Assembly: GCA_032622095.1 (NCBI GenBank)
Contig: CP136061.1
Location: 171,247,107-171,311,106 of the forward strand
Source: Siphonodentalium dalli
Taxonomy: Eukaryota > Mollusca > Scaphopoda > Gadilida > Siphonodentaliidae
Length of the DNA stretch: 64,000 bases
Direction: 5' to 3'
Every line of letters starts with the position of its first letter. The first letter of the stretch is position 1. Below, piece after piece: positions 24,696-37,567 of this stretch. The notes below the pieces were generated by a model. It was not told the origin of the DNA and searched no databases. It was given only the letters and a program-made list of their open reading frames with translations. A program made the translations under genes and the position numbers.

Positions 24696-25800
24696 GGGTA
24701 CGTGAAGTTGGATCGAAGTTCGAAGTTCGAAATTCGGTGGAGATTCGACCCCCACTTTTGTTTGCCTCAAATGCATTGTTGTGTTCCAATTCGTGCTCCC
24801 CTGCTCGAATTTTGGGTCAAAAGTGATTTTTTTTCACTTTTTCTGAGATACTGCTGGACTTGGAAAATTTAGCCACGGCGCTGGACTTAGAAAATTTCGC
24901 CTTCAATATTAAGGTGCCGGGGGAAGTGGCATTGTTTTTGGCTGGATTGAGCAGAAATTTGGTATGTTTGATACTTTCCATAAGAGAATCAAGCAAACTA
25001 ACGCGCAGCTTCGAGAAATTACTCGATCTATAGGTTTGAATTTCAATCTGAATTTTAATCTGGGCGAATTTCATTCTGGATTGAAGTTCGAAATTCAGAT
25101 TGAAATTCAAACCTATAGATCGAGTAATTTCTCGAAGCTGAGCGTTAGTTTGCTTGATTCTCTTATGGAAAGTATCAAACATGCCAAATTTCAGCTCAAT
25201 CCAGCCATAAACAATGCCACTTCCCTTCGGCACCTTAATATTGAAGGCCAAATTTTCTACGTCCAGCGTCGTGGCTAAATTTTCCAAGTCCAGCAGTATC
25301 TCAGAAAAAGTGAAAAAAATCACAAAAAAAAGTGGGGGTCGAATTTCAATCTGAATTTCTAACTTCAATCCAGATCGAAATTCGCCCAGATTGAAATTCA
25401 GATTGAAATTCAAACCTATAGATCGAGTAATTTCTCGAAGCTGAGCGTTAGTTTGCTTGATTCTCTTATGGAAAGTATCAAACATACCAAATTTCAGCTC
25501 AATCCAGCCATAAACAATGCCACTCCCCTTCGGCGCATTGATATTGAAGGCGAAATTTTCTAAGTCCAGCGCCGTGGCTAAATTTTCCAAGTCCAGCAGT
25601 ATCTCAGAAAAAGTTAAAAAAATAACTTTTGACCCAAAATTCGAGCAGGGGAACACGAATTGGAACACAACAATGCATTTGAGGCAAACAAAAGTGGGGG
25701 TCGAATCTCCACCGAATTTCGAACTTCGAACTTCAATCTAACTTCACGCGAATCTCCACAGAATTTCGAACTTCGAACTTCGATCCAACTTCACGGACCC
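24696..25800. mobile_element. 1.1-kb relative of the 9.7-kb element, with its own 9-bp target duplication
   Basis: The element starts GGGTACGTGAAGTTGG at 24696 and ends in the inverse of GGGTCCGTGAAGTTGG at 25800. GCACTTTTG flanks it at 24687-24695 and 25801-25809. It consists of one plus-oriented subrepeat (24,710-about 25,110) followed by minus-oriented subrepeats, so it folds back on itself almost completely. The 283-codon minus-strand frame (24817-25668) is subrepeat sequence, not a recognised protein. Confidence 0.87.
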
Positions 25801-25809
25801 GCACTTTTG

Positions 25810-28085
25810 AGGAGCTTTCTTAATCTTCAAGTATTTTTCGCAAATTGCCCAGACCATCTGGTGTGTTAAACTCTTCCCTAAACCGAAATGAGGCCAGTCC
25901 GTCCCATTTAAATCGCGCGAGGTGGCTTCCCGCGCAACGGAAACGTCTCATGCTGTGAACGATGTATGAATTTACCAGTATTACTAAACTGAATTCCAAG
26001 ATAATTTTATTCATTAACAGCTTCTGACACTTGGGAGTAATGGGAGCCAAATCTGACTGGTTACACAAATCAGTACAATCATATATATAATCTTACTACC
26101 GGCTCTGGTGTACTTCCGTACACAAAACTACACAATAATTGTTTAAATACAAGCACCATCGGTCTCTATTGGCACAATTCAAGTACAATTGCATTTTAGA
26201 TTGGAATTTACGAAACTATTCATACATATAAAGCTGGACATCAATATTGGAACACACACAGGATACATTTCTATCAGGCTAATTGATAACCTTATATCGA
26301 GTTACAACAAACGAGGCCGCATCGACAAGTTCGTGGCATCTGTGCACTGGCTGATTTATTACCTCTTGCGTGATGAGGTGAAATCAAAGAGATACCGATA
26401 CCGGATATGGCATTAATTTGTCCATACATTAGGAAGAAAATTCCAGGGATATACATGTACGATAGGTTCTTCTCAGAAGATAGCAGTCATTCTACTTACA
26501 TATTTGGGACTGGCCACGACTGCTACAGTTACCATTCTGTAGTCGATCCCAGTCTATCTGCTATATTTTCATGGCAATTACTTTACTTAATGCGTGTTAA
26601 TCGTCGATAATCGTTCTTGTCTGCGTGGTATTCTCGTGGTGATTCCTTTGTGCGATTGGCAGCATCATTTTATTTAACGGAAATTTTATCGAAATTCAAC
26701 CCGTCGATTGTAAAAATTGGCCCAAAGAAAGTAAAGATACCAATATACCGCGATTACTCATAAAAATATGTTATATTGTGTGTGCTATAAAATATGCATA
26801 TGTGCATATATATGAAATTACTTTGATACTAACAATTCTTGAAAATTTTATTAATTGTTGAAAATGAGCATTTTAAATTAAATTTGGAAAAACTAAATTT
26901 TATTTATATAAATTTTGATCCCAGTTTTCAAAACAAATTAATTTAAATTTAAAACTTTAGTTACGTTTTGGACATTAAATTCGATATTTTAAAGTGATCT
27001 GAAACACTCCGGTAGGGTGATGAAATAGAAATGGAGAATATCTTGCTGAAAGTAGTTATTTTTACAAATATTATATCCAAATTGACAGAACACACCGTAA
27101 TTCTTATATATATATGCATTAAATACAGTGACCCCCCGATGGCGAAATCATTTGTGTTAATTTACCGCCGATGGTTGCGTCCCGAATCGGGAAGTAAATA
27201 TTTACAATTGAGCGTATAATATAGTAGTTCAGACGATGTTTTCTATGAAGTGGTACGGTCGATTTGTTTGAGATTTTCGGCAATGTTAGTAGAATATATA
27301 CATCCCCTCATGGCATAGCGCATGCATACTAACTAATCAGTTTCACGCGTCCGAACAAGTGCATAATATGTCTTTAACTTATGAATTTTTGTAATGTTAT
27401 ATCCAATTTTTCACCCATTTGTTAGAACACGATATCGCCGCACAAACTACCGAAACCATTTGCGTACCTGTAATATGAACAAACACAAGAAAATAGTAAT
27501 GCCAACTAAAATAAAATGCGACAACAAAACATGACATGGATATAAAGGCCATAGACACAGATAAACAAATATGATATATATATATAATTCAATATATGAA
27601 ATTGTTTTTTATTATAAAAGATTTTATCTGACAATTCTGTATTCATTGACGCTAAGACCACGTGCGATTTTTCCGTGTTTTTTCCGTGTTAAAATGTTGG
27701 CCACGCGTGCATGGTTTTGAAAACACCACGGGCCTTGTATACTGTGGTTGACACATCTTGACTTCTAGAATATACCGTGGCGCATCCATTCTAACAATAC
27801 CCCTCTCCCAATCATGTTGACTTGCTATAGTGAACAGTCATTGAAGTTTTAACTAATCTAGCCGAAATGTAGGCTAAGCGTTTTTTGGAATGCGTAACCG
27901 TCTATGACGTGTCATCGGTCGACCCAATTCATGACTGCTTTGATGGATACGCTCACAGTATGTAGCCCACCACGCATGTGTACCGTCATGTATCAATCAC
28001 CATAACGAATGCAAATTTAGCCCTCCCCGGTTCTTGTAATTTAACAGAACCCAGCTGTTCGAAGCCAAAGTTAAACTATCTCTTA
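25810..28085. other. Gene-free AT-rich stretch
   Basis: No gene, RNA or repeat array is apparent. Frames up to 82 codons have no recognisable features. Confidence 0.45.
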
Positions 28086-28089
28086 ATTG

Positions 28090-29070
28090 CTGATTATTAG
28101 TGCCTCTTCAAAACCATTATAGGTAAACAAAACCAATCCCGTGACATTCCCTGCGTCATGTCACTTTTTTGCATCAATTTCTCCACATATCTCCATGAAA
28201 TAATAATAAACGCTCTTTAATGATTGTATATCAATGAAATCATCTGAGGTCAAAGACGCCTATCACGTGAAATCACCTGGTCGGGTGATTCATCTGTACC
28301 AATTTTTCTTCATATACTTTGAGCCTATAGCGAATGCCTTCATTGCTCGCATTTGCCCACTAAAGTCGTCTGAGATCAACGGCATCCGGATAGAGTTAAT
28401 TTTTTTCTTTTAATTGCTAATTATTAGTGCATCTTTAAATCGTGTGAGGTCAACACACCCAATCCTTTGACACGCCCTGCGTCATTCCAGTTTTGTCACA
28501 AATTTCCCCCACTCATCTTCAGGAATGAAAATAAACGCTCTTTATTGATTATATGACCATGTAAGTCATCTGAGGTCAAAGACGCCTATCGCGTGACAAC
28601 CACCTGGTCGGGTGATTCATCTGTACCAGTTTCCCTACATATACTTTGAGCCTATAACTAACGCTCTTTATTGCTCACATTTGTCCATTAAAATCGTCTG
28701 AGATCAGCGGCATCCGGATAAAGTTACATTTATCTTTTAATTTCTTATTATTAGTGCATCTTTAAATAATTTGAGGTCAACAAACCCATTCCCTTGACAT
28801 GCCCTGCGTCATTCGACTTTTGTCACCAATTTTCTCACATATCTTCTGGAATGATGATAAACGCTCTTTATTGATTATATACCCATGTAAGTCATCTTGG
28901 GTCGAAGATGCCTATCGCGTGACATTCATCAAGTTGGGTGGTTCATTTGTACCAATTTTCCTACAAATACTTTAAACTTATAAAGAACGCTCTTTATTGT
29001 TCAAATTTGACCCTTAAAGGCGTCTGAGGTCAACGGCATCTATACCACACTATATGGGTCATCCCCGTGT
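28090..29070. repeat. Three ~327-bp tandem units
   Basis: CCCTGCGTCAT recurs at about 28,149, 28,480 and 28,803. Each unit includes TTATTAGTGC, AAACGCTCTTTA, CATCTGAGGTCAAAGACGCC (or a close variant), the weak match TACTTTGAGCCTATA, and a second CTTTATTGCTC site. The AATAAACGCTCTTTATT motif at 28530-28546 also occurs inverted within the Polinton (53509-53525). Confidence 0.8.
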
Positions 29071-29750
29071 TTAAACTTACACCGACCAGATTGCAACCAT
29101 TTTTGGTCTATAATCAATTAGTTAGTTAAATGCGTTGTTATTGCCCCTTTAGGACATCTAATGTCAATGGGACCTATCTAATAATATTTTCCGGGCCAAA
29201 TTACCCATATATCAAACCTCATTAGTAACTGACCAATGTGGTTGTCTACTTAATGCATGGTTTATTCAGATGTAATTCTATATCTCCTGTGTCGTAGAAA
29301 ATATCACCGCAAAATACGTAAATCGAAATATATCTCAGGATTTTGAATTTTAAAAGTTGATATTGAGTAAGCGGTTTTAATTATAAGATATAACCCATAA
29401 TCAGTCTTCGTCATGCAAACATATTCCCAAATTAACAGTATTTATCACAATAAAACCAGGTCCCCCTAATGTCGGTCTGTAACACTGTCAGATATACACT
29501 ACCGATAATTTAATTGCATATATCTATTAAAATATTCATTCCGCGCAAAAACTATCGACAGTTGGTGAATAATAGTGTCACAGAGATCACACATGACAGG
29601 AAAAATATATAAATTTGCATGTTAAATTCACTTAAAAAACACGCTAAACATTAGGGGGACACACAAAAAGTCGCCCTAATGTAAAAGTCGCCCTAATGTG
29701 GGTTATTTACACACAAATGTCTCCCTAATGTGGCTTCCGCGAACATATAG
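29070..29750. other. Gene-free leader to the macrosatellite
   Basis: No gene. The last 300 bp contain several single CCCTAATG motifs (about 29,463, 29,676, 29,692, 29,724), the same word found in the hairpins of the macrosatellite. Confidence 0.5.

Positions 29751-29751
<1 letters not shown>

Positions 29752-29787
<36 letters not shown>
29752..29787. repeat. (TA)n microsatellite
   Basis: A run of TA dinucleotides directly precedes CGCGAATAGTAAGTG. Similar tracts lie at 33,461-33,482, 37,334-37,345, 39,633-39,668 and 43,355-43,375. Confidence 0.9.
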
Positions 29788-29788
<1 letters not shown>

Positions 29789-30005
29789 GCGAATAGTAAG
29801 TGAAAATGAGACAAGCTATCATGTTCAGTAGAATCGCCTGCGTTTGTATGTGCTAATCTGACATCAGGGAGACATATAAGCACTATAGTATATATGTCGT
29901 CCTAATGGAGGTTCAGTGTACATGCAAGTTCTAGTATATATTTAATGTATCAGTTTAGAACGGTATAGTGGTATATATCTTGCCAACGTTAGGTTGAACC
30001 AATCC

Positions 30006-30506
30006 TTAAAGGTACGGTTGGCCTTGGCGGTTGGTATCCTGTGAAAATATTTCCACCCGTCAAAAACCGCCACAAACAGAAAGAACATCAAAATGTAAAC
30101 AGACTTTGTACGTATACAAATAAGAAATATCGCATAAACAGTATGTTATTGTCTTATGTTTGACTACTGTTATGTAAACAAGAGCATAAAAAGTTACTTT
30201 TCTGGTGTTTGTTTATATTATGATGGTAAACATAAAGAGCGTTCTTTGTTGGTGAATTCCTGATATGGAACTTATAAAGAGCGTTTATGCCATTTGTGTG
30301 TGGTTAGCCAGTAGCATTGTGCTGTCTTCTGTAACACAATCAGGCTCTTGCTTAGGTAAAATATAGTAGGTCTTTATGATAACATGCTGTTTACGCGATG
30401 GTCATGGTTTATATGAACGAAACTCTATGCGTTTTAATGTTTTTCTGTTTACGGTGTTTGGAACAAATATGAATTTTTCGACAATTAAGGTCTCGCGTGC
30501 ATTTAA
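30006..30506. mobile_element. MITE type A (TTAA-flanked)
   Basis: TTAA at 30006-30009 and 30503-30506. The ends AGGTACGGTTGGCCTT and ATGCACGCGAGACCTT (inward) are imperfect inverted repeats of the same family as 4740-5199. Duplicated at 39888-40388; a truncated copy starts at about 37,568. Confidence 0.75.
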
Positions 30507-30648
30507 AGCTCGAGCCGACATTATCATTACAAAAATCGCGGGTGCCACTCATGAAGAAATAAAGTATTACAGTTACCTGGCATTTTGGCTAAACATATAT
30601 GTCGCCCTAATGGTGTAAAGTACATATCCACAATTTCAATATAGCATG

Positions 30649-31917
30649 CATCAACACCTCTAAAACTAAAATTGTTATTTTCGGGAGAGCCAACAAGAAA
30701 AACAAAAATACGAGATATTGCATAAACGAAGACTACATTGAAACTGTAGATAATTATAAATATCTCGGCACGATATTTGATAAATCAGGAAGATTCACAT
30801 CAGATAGAAATTATAGATGTCTAAGTGCAAAAAAAGCCACGTACGCCCTTGTGAATACATCTCGCAATAATAAACTTTCTATTGTGAAAAATCTATTGTT
30901 CCAATAATGACATACGGAGCCGAAATCTGGGGCTATGAAAACTTACAATGCTTTAGAAAACTAGAGTTATGGTTCCTACGATTTATATTAAATATGAACA
31001 AAACAACGCCCACCACATTTGTTTATGGGGAAACAGGACTATACCCAATAGACTTAAAAATTAAGCAGAAGCTGTTGTGTAACTGGGGCAGAATCATTTC
31101 CATGGAATGCACGAGAATACCCATATTACTCTATTACTTGTTGTTTAGTACTTCAACGACCGAATCGATCAGAAACCCCTGGCTCCGTTTCATCAGAAAT
31201 AACCTGAATTCTATGGGCATGTCATATATCTGGACGACTCAGTCGGTCCACAGTGTGAAGATTTTCTCAGCGGCTGTGAAACAAAAGCTGACGGACTTAC
31301 ATGCACAACAATGGCATGGATCTATGACTAGTTCAAATAAATTTACTTTTTATAGGTGTATTAGAGAAGAGTTTACACGACCTAAATTCCTCTGTATTGA
31401 CAACAACAATATTGTTATGCAATTAGTGAGGTTCAGGTCCAGAAACCACCGCCTGCCGGTGGAGACTGGTTCCTGGACAAACACACCATATAACGAGAGA
31501 TTATGCTCGTTATGTGGAGAGGGAATCGGAGATGAATTCCATTTCATATTAGTATGCCCAAACTTGAAAGAGCTGAGATCAAGATATATAAAGAAATATT
31601 ACTATAAAAGACCCAATACATTGAAGCTAACCGACCTATTTAATAGCGGTAACAAACGAACTCTTACTAATCTTGCTCTATTTATTAAGAAAGCCCAATC
31701 AATAACGAGGATCTCCTGAGGCACACCAAAACAACTACAAAAACCGACCCAAACCCACTGATTACTGACCACATATCCCATATGATATTGTCGTATATTT
31801 ATTCATTGCACGCATGCACAATTCATAAATATTTTGAAATTTAACACTGTATATGTTCCACTCTATATGTCAAAACGACGACGAGTATATACCAATAAAT
31901 TGAATTGAATTGAATTG
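30649..31917 (+). mobile_element. 5'-truncated non-LTR retrotransposon, family A, copy 1
   Basis: This is the 3' end of a non-LTR retrotransposon inserted in a satellite unit; empty versions of the site (ATAGCAC/GCGTGGATTAG) occur at about 33,840, 38,140, 43,735 and 50,808. It encodes the end of the reverse transcriptase (SKTKIVIFGRA and YKYLGTIFDKSGRF, the thumb region) and a C-terminal domain with a CSLCGEG...DEFHFILVCP zinc-knuckle-like motif. Relative to the copy at 40,531 a 19-bp deletion near 30,886 shifts the frame, so only 30907-31719 remains open. The insert ends in a (TTGAA)n tail at 31,900-31,917. Confidence 0.85.
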
Positions 31918-32082
31918 CGTGGATTAGTCACTGTTTCCTGTTTATTTATCGCTTTATATCGCCGCATGTATAAAATATATGACAAACTGCAAATACATTT
32001 CCGAAAGCTCCGTCGTGTTCCAGTATGCGGACTTGTTGTACAGGTCAGTCGCAAAACGATTTTATGTAAATGATAGTATCTT

Positions 32083-32271
32083 TTAAAGACTAAGATTCTT
32101 GTCCATGAAAGTTAGTTGCTCTTTTCGTTTGAGAGTGTTCATACTATTTCGATCCAAACGCAGACGAAGATATGGATAGAGTGTTGCTGTTTCAAAACAA
32201 TCTGTTGAATTGATACACATGAAACCCACCTTAGTGCACTTGCAGCTATTTCTTCCACTTACTGGAGACAC
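32083..32271 (-). other. 62-codon frame conserved in six satellite units
   Basis: A minus-strand frame containing SGRNSCKCTKV, CINSTDCF and LYPYLRLRLDRNSMN stays open here and at 34011-34199, 41984-42172, 43904-44092, 50971-51159 and 52195-52377. The copies differ by a few substitutions and, at 52,195, a two-codon in-frame deletion. It has no ATG near its start (it opens with GTG after an upstream stop), so it may be a former exon or simply young repeat sequence. I do not recognise the protein. Confidence 0.3.
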
Positions 32272-32330
32272 TGAAGTCTTGATCTAAGAAATCTTTAATT
32301 TTATTATGGAATTTAATCTGTGGTCAGTCA

Positions 32331-32860
32331 TTAAAGATACGGGCGGCATTGGCGGAGGGTATTTTGTTAAAATATTCACCTCCATCAGAAACCGTTATAA
32401 ACATAAAGAATAGTAAAATATAGACAGACTTTGTTCTTATACCAATCTGAAATCTGGCATAAACAGTATGTGATTGTCAATGTTTTCCCTTGTTATGTAA
32501 ACAAAAGCAAAAAAGACACGTTTCTTGGCTTTTGTTTAGACCCGATATGGTAAACATAAAGAGCGTTATTTGTTACTGTTTTTCTGATATGGAGATAATA
32601 ATTTGCGTTTATATCATTTGTGTGTGATTAACCAATAGAATTGTGCTGTGTTATGTAAACAGAAGCACGGCGTTTGTAACACGATCAGGCTATTGTATAC
32701 GTACACCATTGTACGTCTTGACAACAACATATATATACTATTTACGCCCTAATTATGTTTGGCATATGAACAGAACTGTATAGTTTTTTATTTTCCTTCT
32801 GTTGTTGGCGATCTGAACAAATATGAATATTTCTGCATCGAATGCCACCCGTGCCTTTAA
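32331..32860. mobile_element. MITE type B (TTAA-flanked, 522 bp)
   Basis: TTAA at 32331-32334 and 32857-32860 bracket AGATACGGGCGGC and AGGCACGGGTGGC (inward). Same family as 7824-8375. Sister copies occupy the same place in other satellite units. Confidence 0.85.
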
Positions 32861-34360
32861 ATGGTGCTTTGTGCCTTGTATATACCACGAATGTAAGGAC
32901 TATCTACAATTGTAGTCGGCTGCCGTGTGAACACTTTGAATAAAAAAAACCATCGATCTGTCTAGATTGTCGTTCTTCGTGTTGATGCTGTTGGTGTGAC
33001 CATTCAAAGACTACCAGGAATTGTCACATGGAAGTTATGACAATAAATGGAGATCCGCATAAAAGCAGTGTGCCCTTCATTTTGATACTTCCAATGTGAA
33101 TATCCTGCTAAAATTTATGAAATTAATTAATATGACACATGTTCGCGTTCCTGTCACTGAGTTTACACTGTGTTGACTTTAGCGTGACATTAGAATACCA
33201 TAGCAATAGGGGGACATATATACAATAGCAAAAGCAAATACGTATATTGTTTTAATAAATTTTGAACATTGTTCAGCTCTCCATATTAACGATATATGAA
33301 TAGGGTATATACAAATTCAAGAATCATCCTCCCATTCGAGAAATATTGTTAAATCGGATTCGTTCTTTGCTGCATGTAGTAACCTAATATTAGGGAGACA
33401 CATATAAAATGCGTATATGTCGCCCTAATGCGGATTGCTTAAATGTCCATCGCTTCATTGTATATATATATATATATATATACGGGAATAGTAAGTGAAA
33501 ATGAGACAAGCTATCATGTTCAGTAGAATCGCCTGCGTTTGTATGTGCTAATCTGACATTAGGGAGACATATAAGTACTATATTATATATGTCGTCCTAA
33601 TGGAGGTTCGGTGTACATGCAAGTTCTAGTATATATTTAATGTATCAGTTTAGAACGGTATAGTGGTATATATCTTGCCAACGTTAGGTTGAACCAATCC
33701 TTAAAGCTCGAGCTGACATTATCATTACAAAAATCGCCGGTGCCACTCATGATGAAATAAAGTATTACAGTTACCTGGCATTTTGGCTAAACATATATGT
33801 CGCCATAATGGTGTAAATTACATATCCACCACTTCGATATAGCACGCGTGGATTAGTCAGTGTTTCCTGTTTATTTATCGCATTATATCGCCGCATGTAT
33901 AAAATATATGACAAAACGCAAATACATTTCCGAAAGCTCCGTCGTGTTCCAGTATGCGGACTTGTGTACAGGTCAGTCGCAAAACGATTTTATGTAAATG
34001 ATGACACCTTTTAAAGACTAAGATTCTTGTCCATGAAAGTTAGTTGCTCTTTACGTTTGAGAGTGTTCATACTATTTCGATCCAAGCGCAGACGAAGGTA
34101 TGGATAGAGTGTTGCTGTTGCAAAACAATCGGTTGAATTGATACACATGACACCCACCTTAGTGCACTTGCAGCTATTTCTTCCACTCACTGGAGACACT
34201 AAAGTCTTGACTTAAGAAATCTTAAATTTTATTATGGAATTTAATCTGTGGTTAGTCATTAAAGACACGGGCGGATTTGGCGGATTGTATGCTGTTAAAA
34301 TATTCACATCCATCAAAAACCGCCATAAACAGAAAGAATAGTAAAATTTAGACAGACCTT

Positions 34361-36025
34361 ATTCAATATCGTATATTTGAAGAAGACGTGAAATACACAA
34401 CATTTATGCTCTCACGTTATGTCAAATATCTCCGAAAATATCGTTATGATGATAGCGTGACTTCTCATGATGTTTTTTCCTATAGTGATGCCGAATCATT
34501 GGACTTTATGATGAGTTTTGTTCGATATATGTGAGTTTTCGAAGCCATAAATGACTCCATTGTTCCACATATAGTCTATTAATACAACATTGTTTACGTC
34601 GCCATTCTTAGGCCAACGTATTGAATTTCGCCATTATGGTTTCACACCAACGACAAAGAACGTGTCTTGCCAATTAAGTGCTCCAAAGGTGTGATAAACA
34701 ATACCCAAGCCAGATTGATTGGTGTTCTGCAAGTGTGATATTCCAAATTGACTCGATTGTTCCGACCAGTGGTTGAGATCAACAAAGTCGGTATCGTTTA
34801 CCCGGACAGGTGTGATAAACAAACTAGGATAATGAATACTCTCAATCAAAGTTCTATCGCCGACACCAAGATTGCATATTGAAATATTTGGTCCTGATAT
34901 GGAACGCCATAATCGATTTGAGCAACTGAGCTCAGTTCGACAATACGATTCTCTGTCACTTGTGACTCTGCTGCAATGAACCAGATAAATTAACCGATAG
35001 TTGTGTAAACGACGGCTTGATGAAAACGGTAATTGGTCGCCCACACAGGAACCCGGTCGTGACTAACGACGACCCTCATTGAACGTTGTGGACAGCCACT
35101 GTACTTGATGTAAAATGGAAGAATACGAAACAGTCAAATCCTTGCTGATGTTACTCTGCTCAAAGTCAACACTACGACCTCGTCGAATGCGATACAGATG
35201 GAACTGAAGTCCATATCTGAAAAACAATCGGAAATTTGCAACCGCCTAGATGACCTTGAGAAAAGCAAAACTGAGTTGGAAAATAAATGTGCATCAAACG
35301 TCTCGTCGATCGGCGCCACTAATGGGAAGTGTACCTCTCTGGAGCAGACTATAAACAGAATAACTGATGACAAATATAGTGGTGTCGTCAGCTTGAAAAA
35401 CAGAATTAAGTTTGTTGAAAACGATGTCGCTGAACAAACAAAAAAGTACGACGAATTCACCCAGAAGTTGGAATCACAGGAAAAAGAATTTGTAAGGACA
35501 TTTGCTAAGTCTGAGACTGTATTGAGAAAAATCAATAATGTTAAGCAATCTGTGAAAGAATCTTCCAATTCCATAGACCAGATCGTCGAAAATATCGAGC
35601 GCATGTTTAGTACAATGTTCGAGTTCTTTGCCCGTGATATAACTGAAAAGTTCAACCAGATGTGTTCAGTTGTGGAACAACACCTCCCGCCTAGCACACC
35701 TCCGTCCGCTGCTGTTGAGCCTTTCCCACAAGATCACCACCTGTCGTACCCTTTCACACAGGACGCAAACGCGATGTCGTCATCTACTCCGATGAAACCG
35801 AAACTTCCCAATCGAAAAGCATCACAACCTCCAAGTGCTTCACCGATAGATTCAGCAGATGCAATCGGCGATGTTCAGAGTGCTAAATCACCCGAAATGC
35901 CTCAACAGACTATCGATCATAGATACAATAATTCTCCTGTGAAGCAAAATATAAATGTAGCCAATCGCGGTTATGATAATATAGCCTGTTCTGCCAGTGA
36001 CAGAAGCACTGTTAATCCGAGCAAT
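34361..36025 (+). mobile_element. Non-LTR retrotransposon family B, copy 1: 5' end and part of ORF1 only
   Basis: This segment matches the full-length element at 44,254 but breaks off at 36,025 inside ORF1 and is joined there to satellite sequence (GCTGTTGGTGTGACCATTC). The ORF1 start codon is at 35115. A 517-bp deletion shortly after it (between positions equivalent to about 45,031 and 45,547) shifts the frame, so only the coiled-coil part reads open from 35198. The deletion ends share a short AA microhomology. This copy cannot encode a complete ORF1 protein. Confidence 0.85.
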
Positions 36026-36574
36026 GCTGTTGGTGTGACCATTCAAAGACTACCAGGAATTGTCACATGGAAGTTATGACAATAAATGGAGATCCGCATA
36101 AAAGCAGTGTGCCCTTCATTTTGATACTTCCAATGTGAATATCCTGCTAAAATTTATGAAATTAATTAATATGACACATGTTCGAGTTCATGTCACTGAG
36201 TTTACACTGTGTTGACTTTAGCGTGACATTAGAATACCATAGCAATAGGGGGAAATATATACAATAGTGTATGTGTCTCCCTAATAAATGTCAAAAGGAA
36301 ATACGTATATTGTTTAAATAAATTATGAACATTTTCAGCTCTCCATATTAACGATATATGTATAGGCTATATACAAATACAAGAATAATCCTCCCATTCG
36401 AGAAATATTGTTAAATCGGATTCGTTCTTTGCTGCATGTAGTAACCTAATATTAGGGAGACAAATATAAAATGCGTATATGTTGCCCTAATGCGGATTGC
36501 TTAAATGTCCATCGCTTCATTGTGGCATGCAACGTTTTAACTCAGCACAGCACCGGTATATGTTCTACCTATCT

Positions 36575-37335
36575 ATTATATATTTTGGAAGATCTGTGTG
36601 TCTGTGTGTCTGTCTGTGTGTCTGTGTGTCTGTGTGTTCGCGATGAACTCGAAAACGGCCCACCCGATTTCGATGAAACTTGGTATATGGGGGTATTTTC
36701 GGCCGGGGGCGAACATTAGGTCTCATCATTTACATAAAACCGTTTTGCGACTGACCTGTACACAAGTCCGCATACTGGAACACGACGGAGCTTTCGGAAA
36801 TGTATTTGCGTTTTGTCATATATTTTATACATGCGGCGATATAATGCGATAAATAAACAGGAAACACTGACTAATTATATTAGTGGGGCGAAAATATTAA
36901 TTTGTCCGTGCGACGTGACCTTGACATTGAAATCGGGTCATTTCAAGGTCAAACTCCCGAATATCACGGGATTTCGATGAAACTTGGTATGTGGGAGTAC
37001 TTTCTTATGGCGAGTCTCATAAGCATATTCATTTGCCCGTGCGACTTTACCTTGAAATCGGGTAACTTCAAGGTCAAATCGCCAATTTTGATGGGATTTC
37101 GACGAAATTTGATACGTGGGGTTACTTTTGTCCACTGATTGTTTTGGACGGGTCCAGTCGTGACCCCGACCAGACCTTGACCTTCAAAATGATCAATTCA
37201 AGGTCAAATCGGGTAAAACCGGATGGATTTCGACGGGCATTTTTGGACTGGTCAATTCGTGACCCCACTTGACCTTGACCTTCAAAATGGACAATTCAAG
37301 GTCAAAGCCCGGACGAAGTCGGGACACATTCTAGT
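36575..37335. repeat. ~760-bp repeat inserted in a (TA)n tract, rich in TCAAGGTCA sites
   Basis: It begins with a GTGTGTCTGTCTGT tract (36,595-36,640) and contains two copies of TTTCGATGAAACTTGGTAT (a diverged third lies near 37,098). Many TCAAGGTCA or TGACCTTGA words follow. The satellite unit at 39,600 has plain TA repeats at the equivalent place, so this is an insertion. Confidence 0.75.
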
Positions 37336-37567
37336 ATATATATATATACGCGAATAGTAAGTGAAAATGAGACAAGCTATCATGTTCAGTAGAATCGCCT
37401 GCGTTTGTATGTGCTAATCTGACATCAGGGAGACACATAAGCACTATAGTATATATGTCGTCCTAATGGAGGTTCAGTGTACATGCAAGTTCTAGTATAT
37501 ATTTAATGTATCAGTTTAGAACGGTATAGTGGTATATATCTTGCCAACGTTAGGTTGAACCAATCCT

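Noticed and set aside
24817-25668. 283-codon minus-strand frame and the many similar frames of 80-150 codons in the 362-bp arrays
   Set aside because: Both strands are equally open, the unit length is not a multiple of three, and no protein-like motif is visible. They are subrepeat sequence.
29460-29735. CCCTAA words suggesting telomeric repeats
   Set aside because: They are isolated copies within CCCTAATG hairpin arms, never in tandem, so this is not a telomere or interstitial telomeric array.
30376-30618. 80-codon frame repeated identically at 40,258
   Set aside because: It covers the right end of a MITE and its flank. The identity is due to the recent 9.9-kb duplication, not selection.
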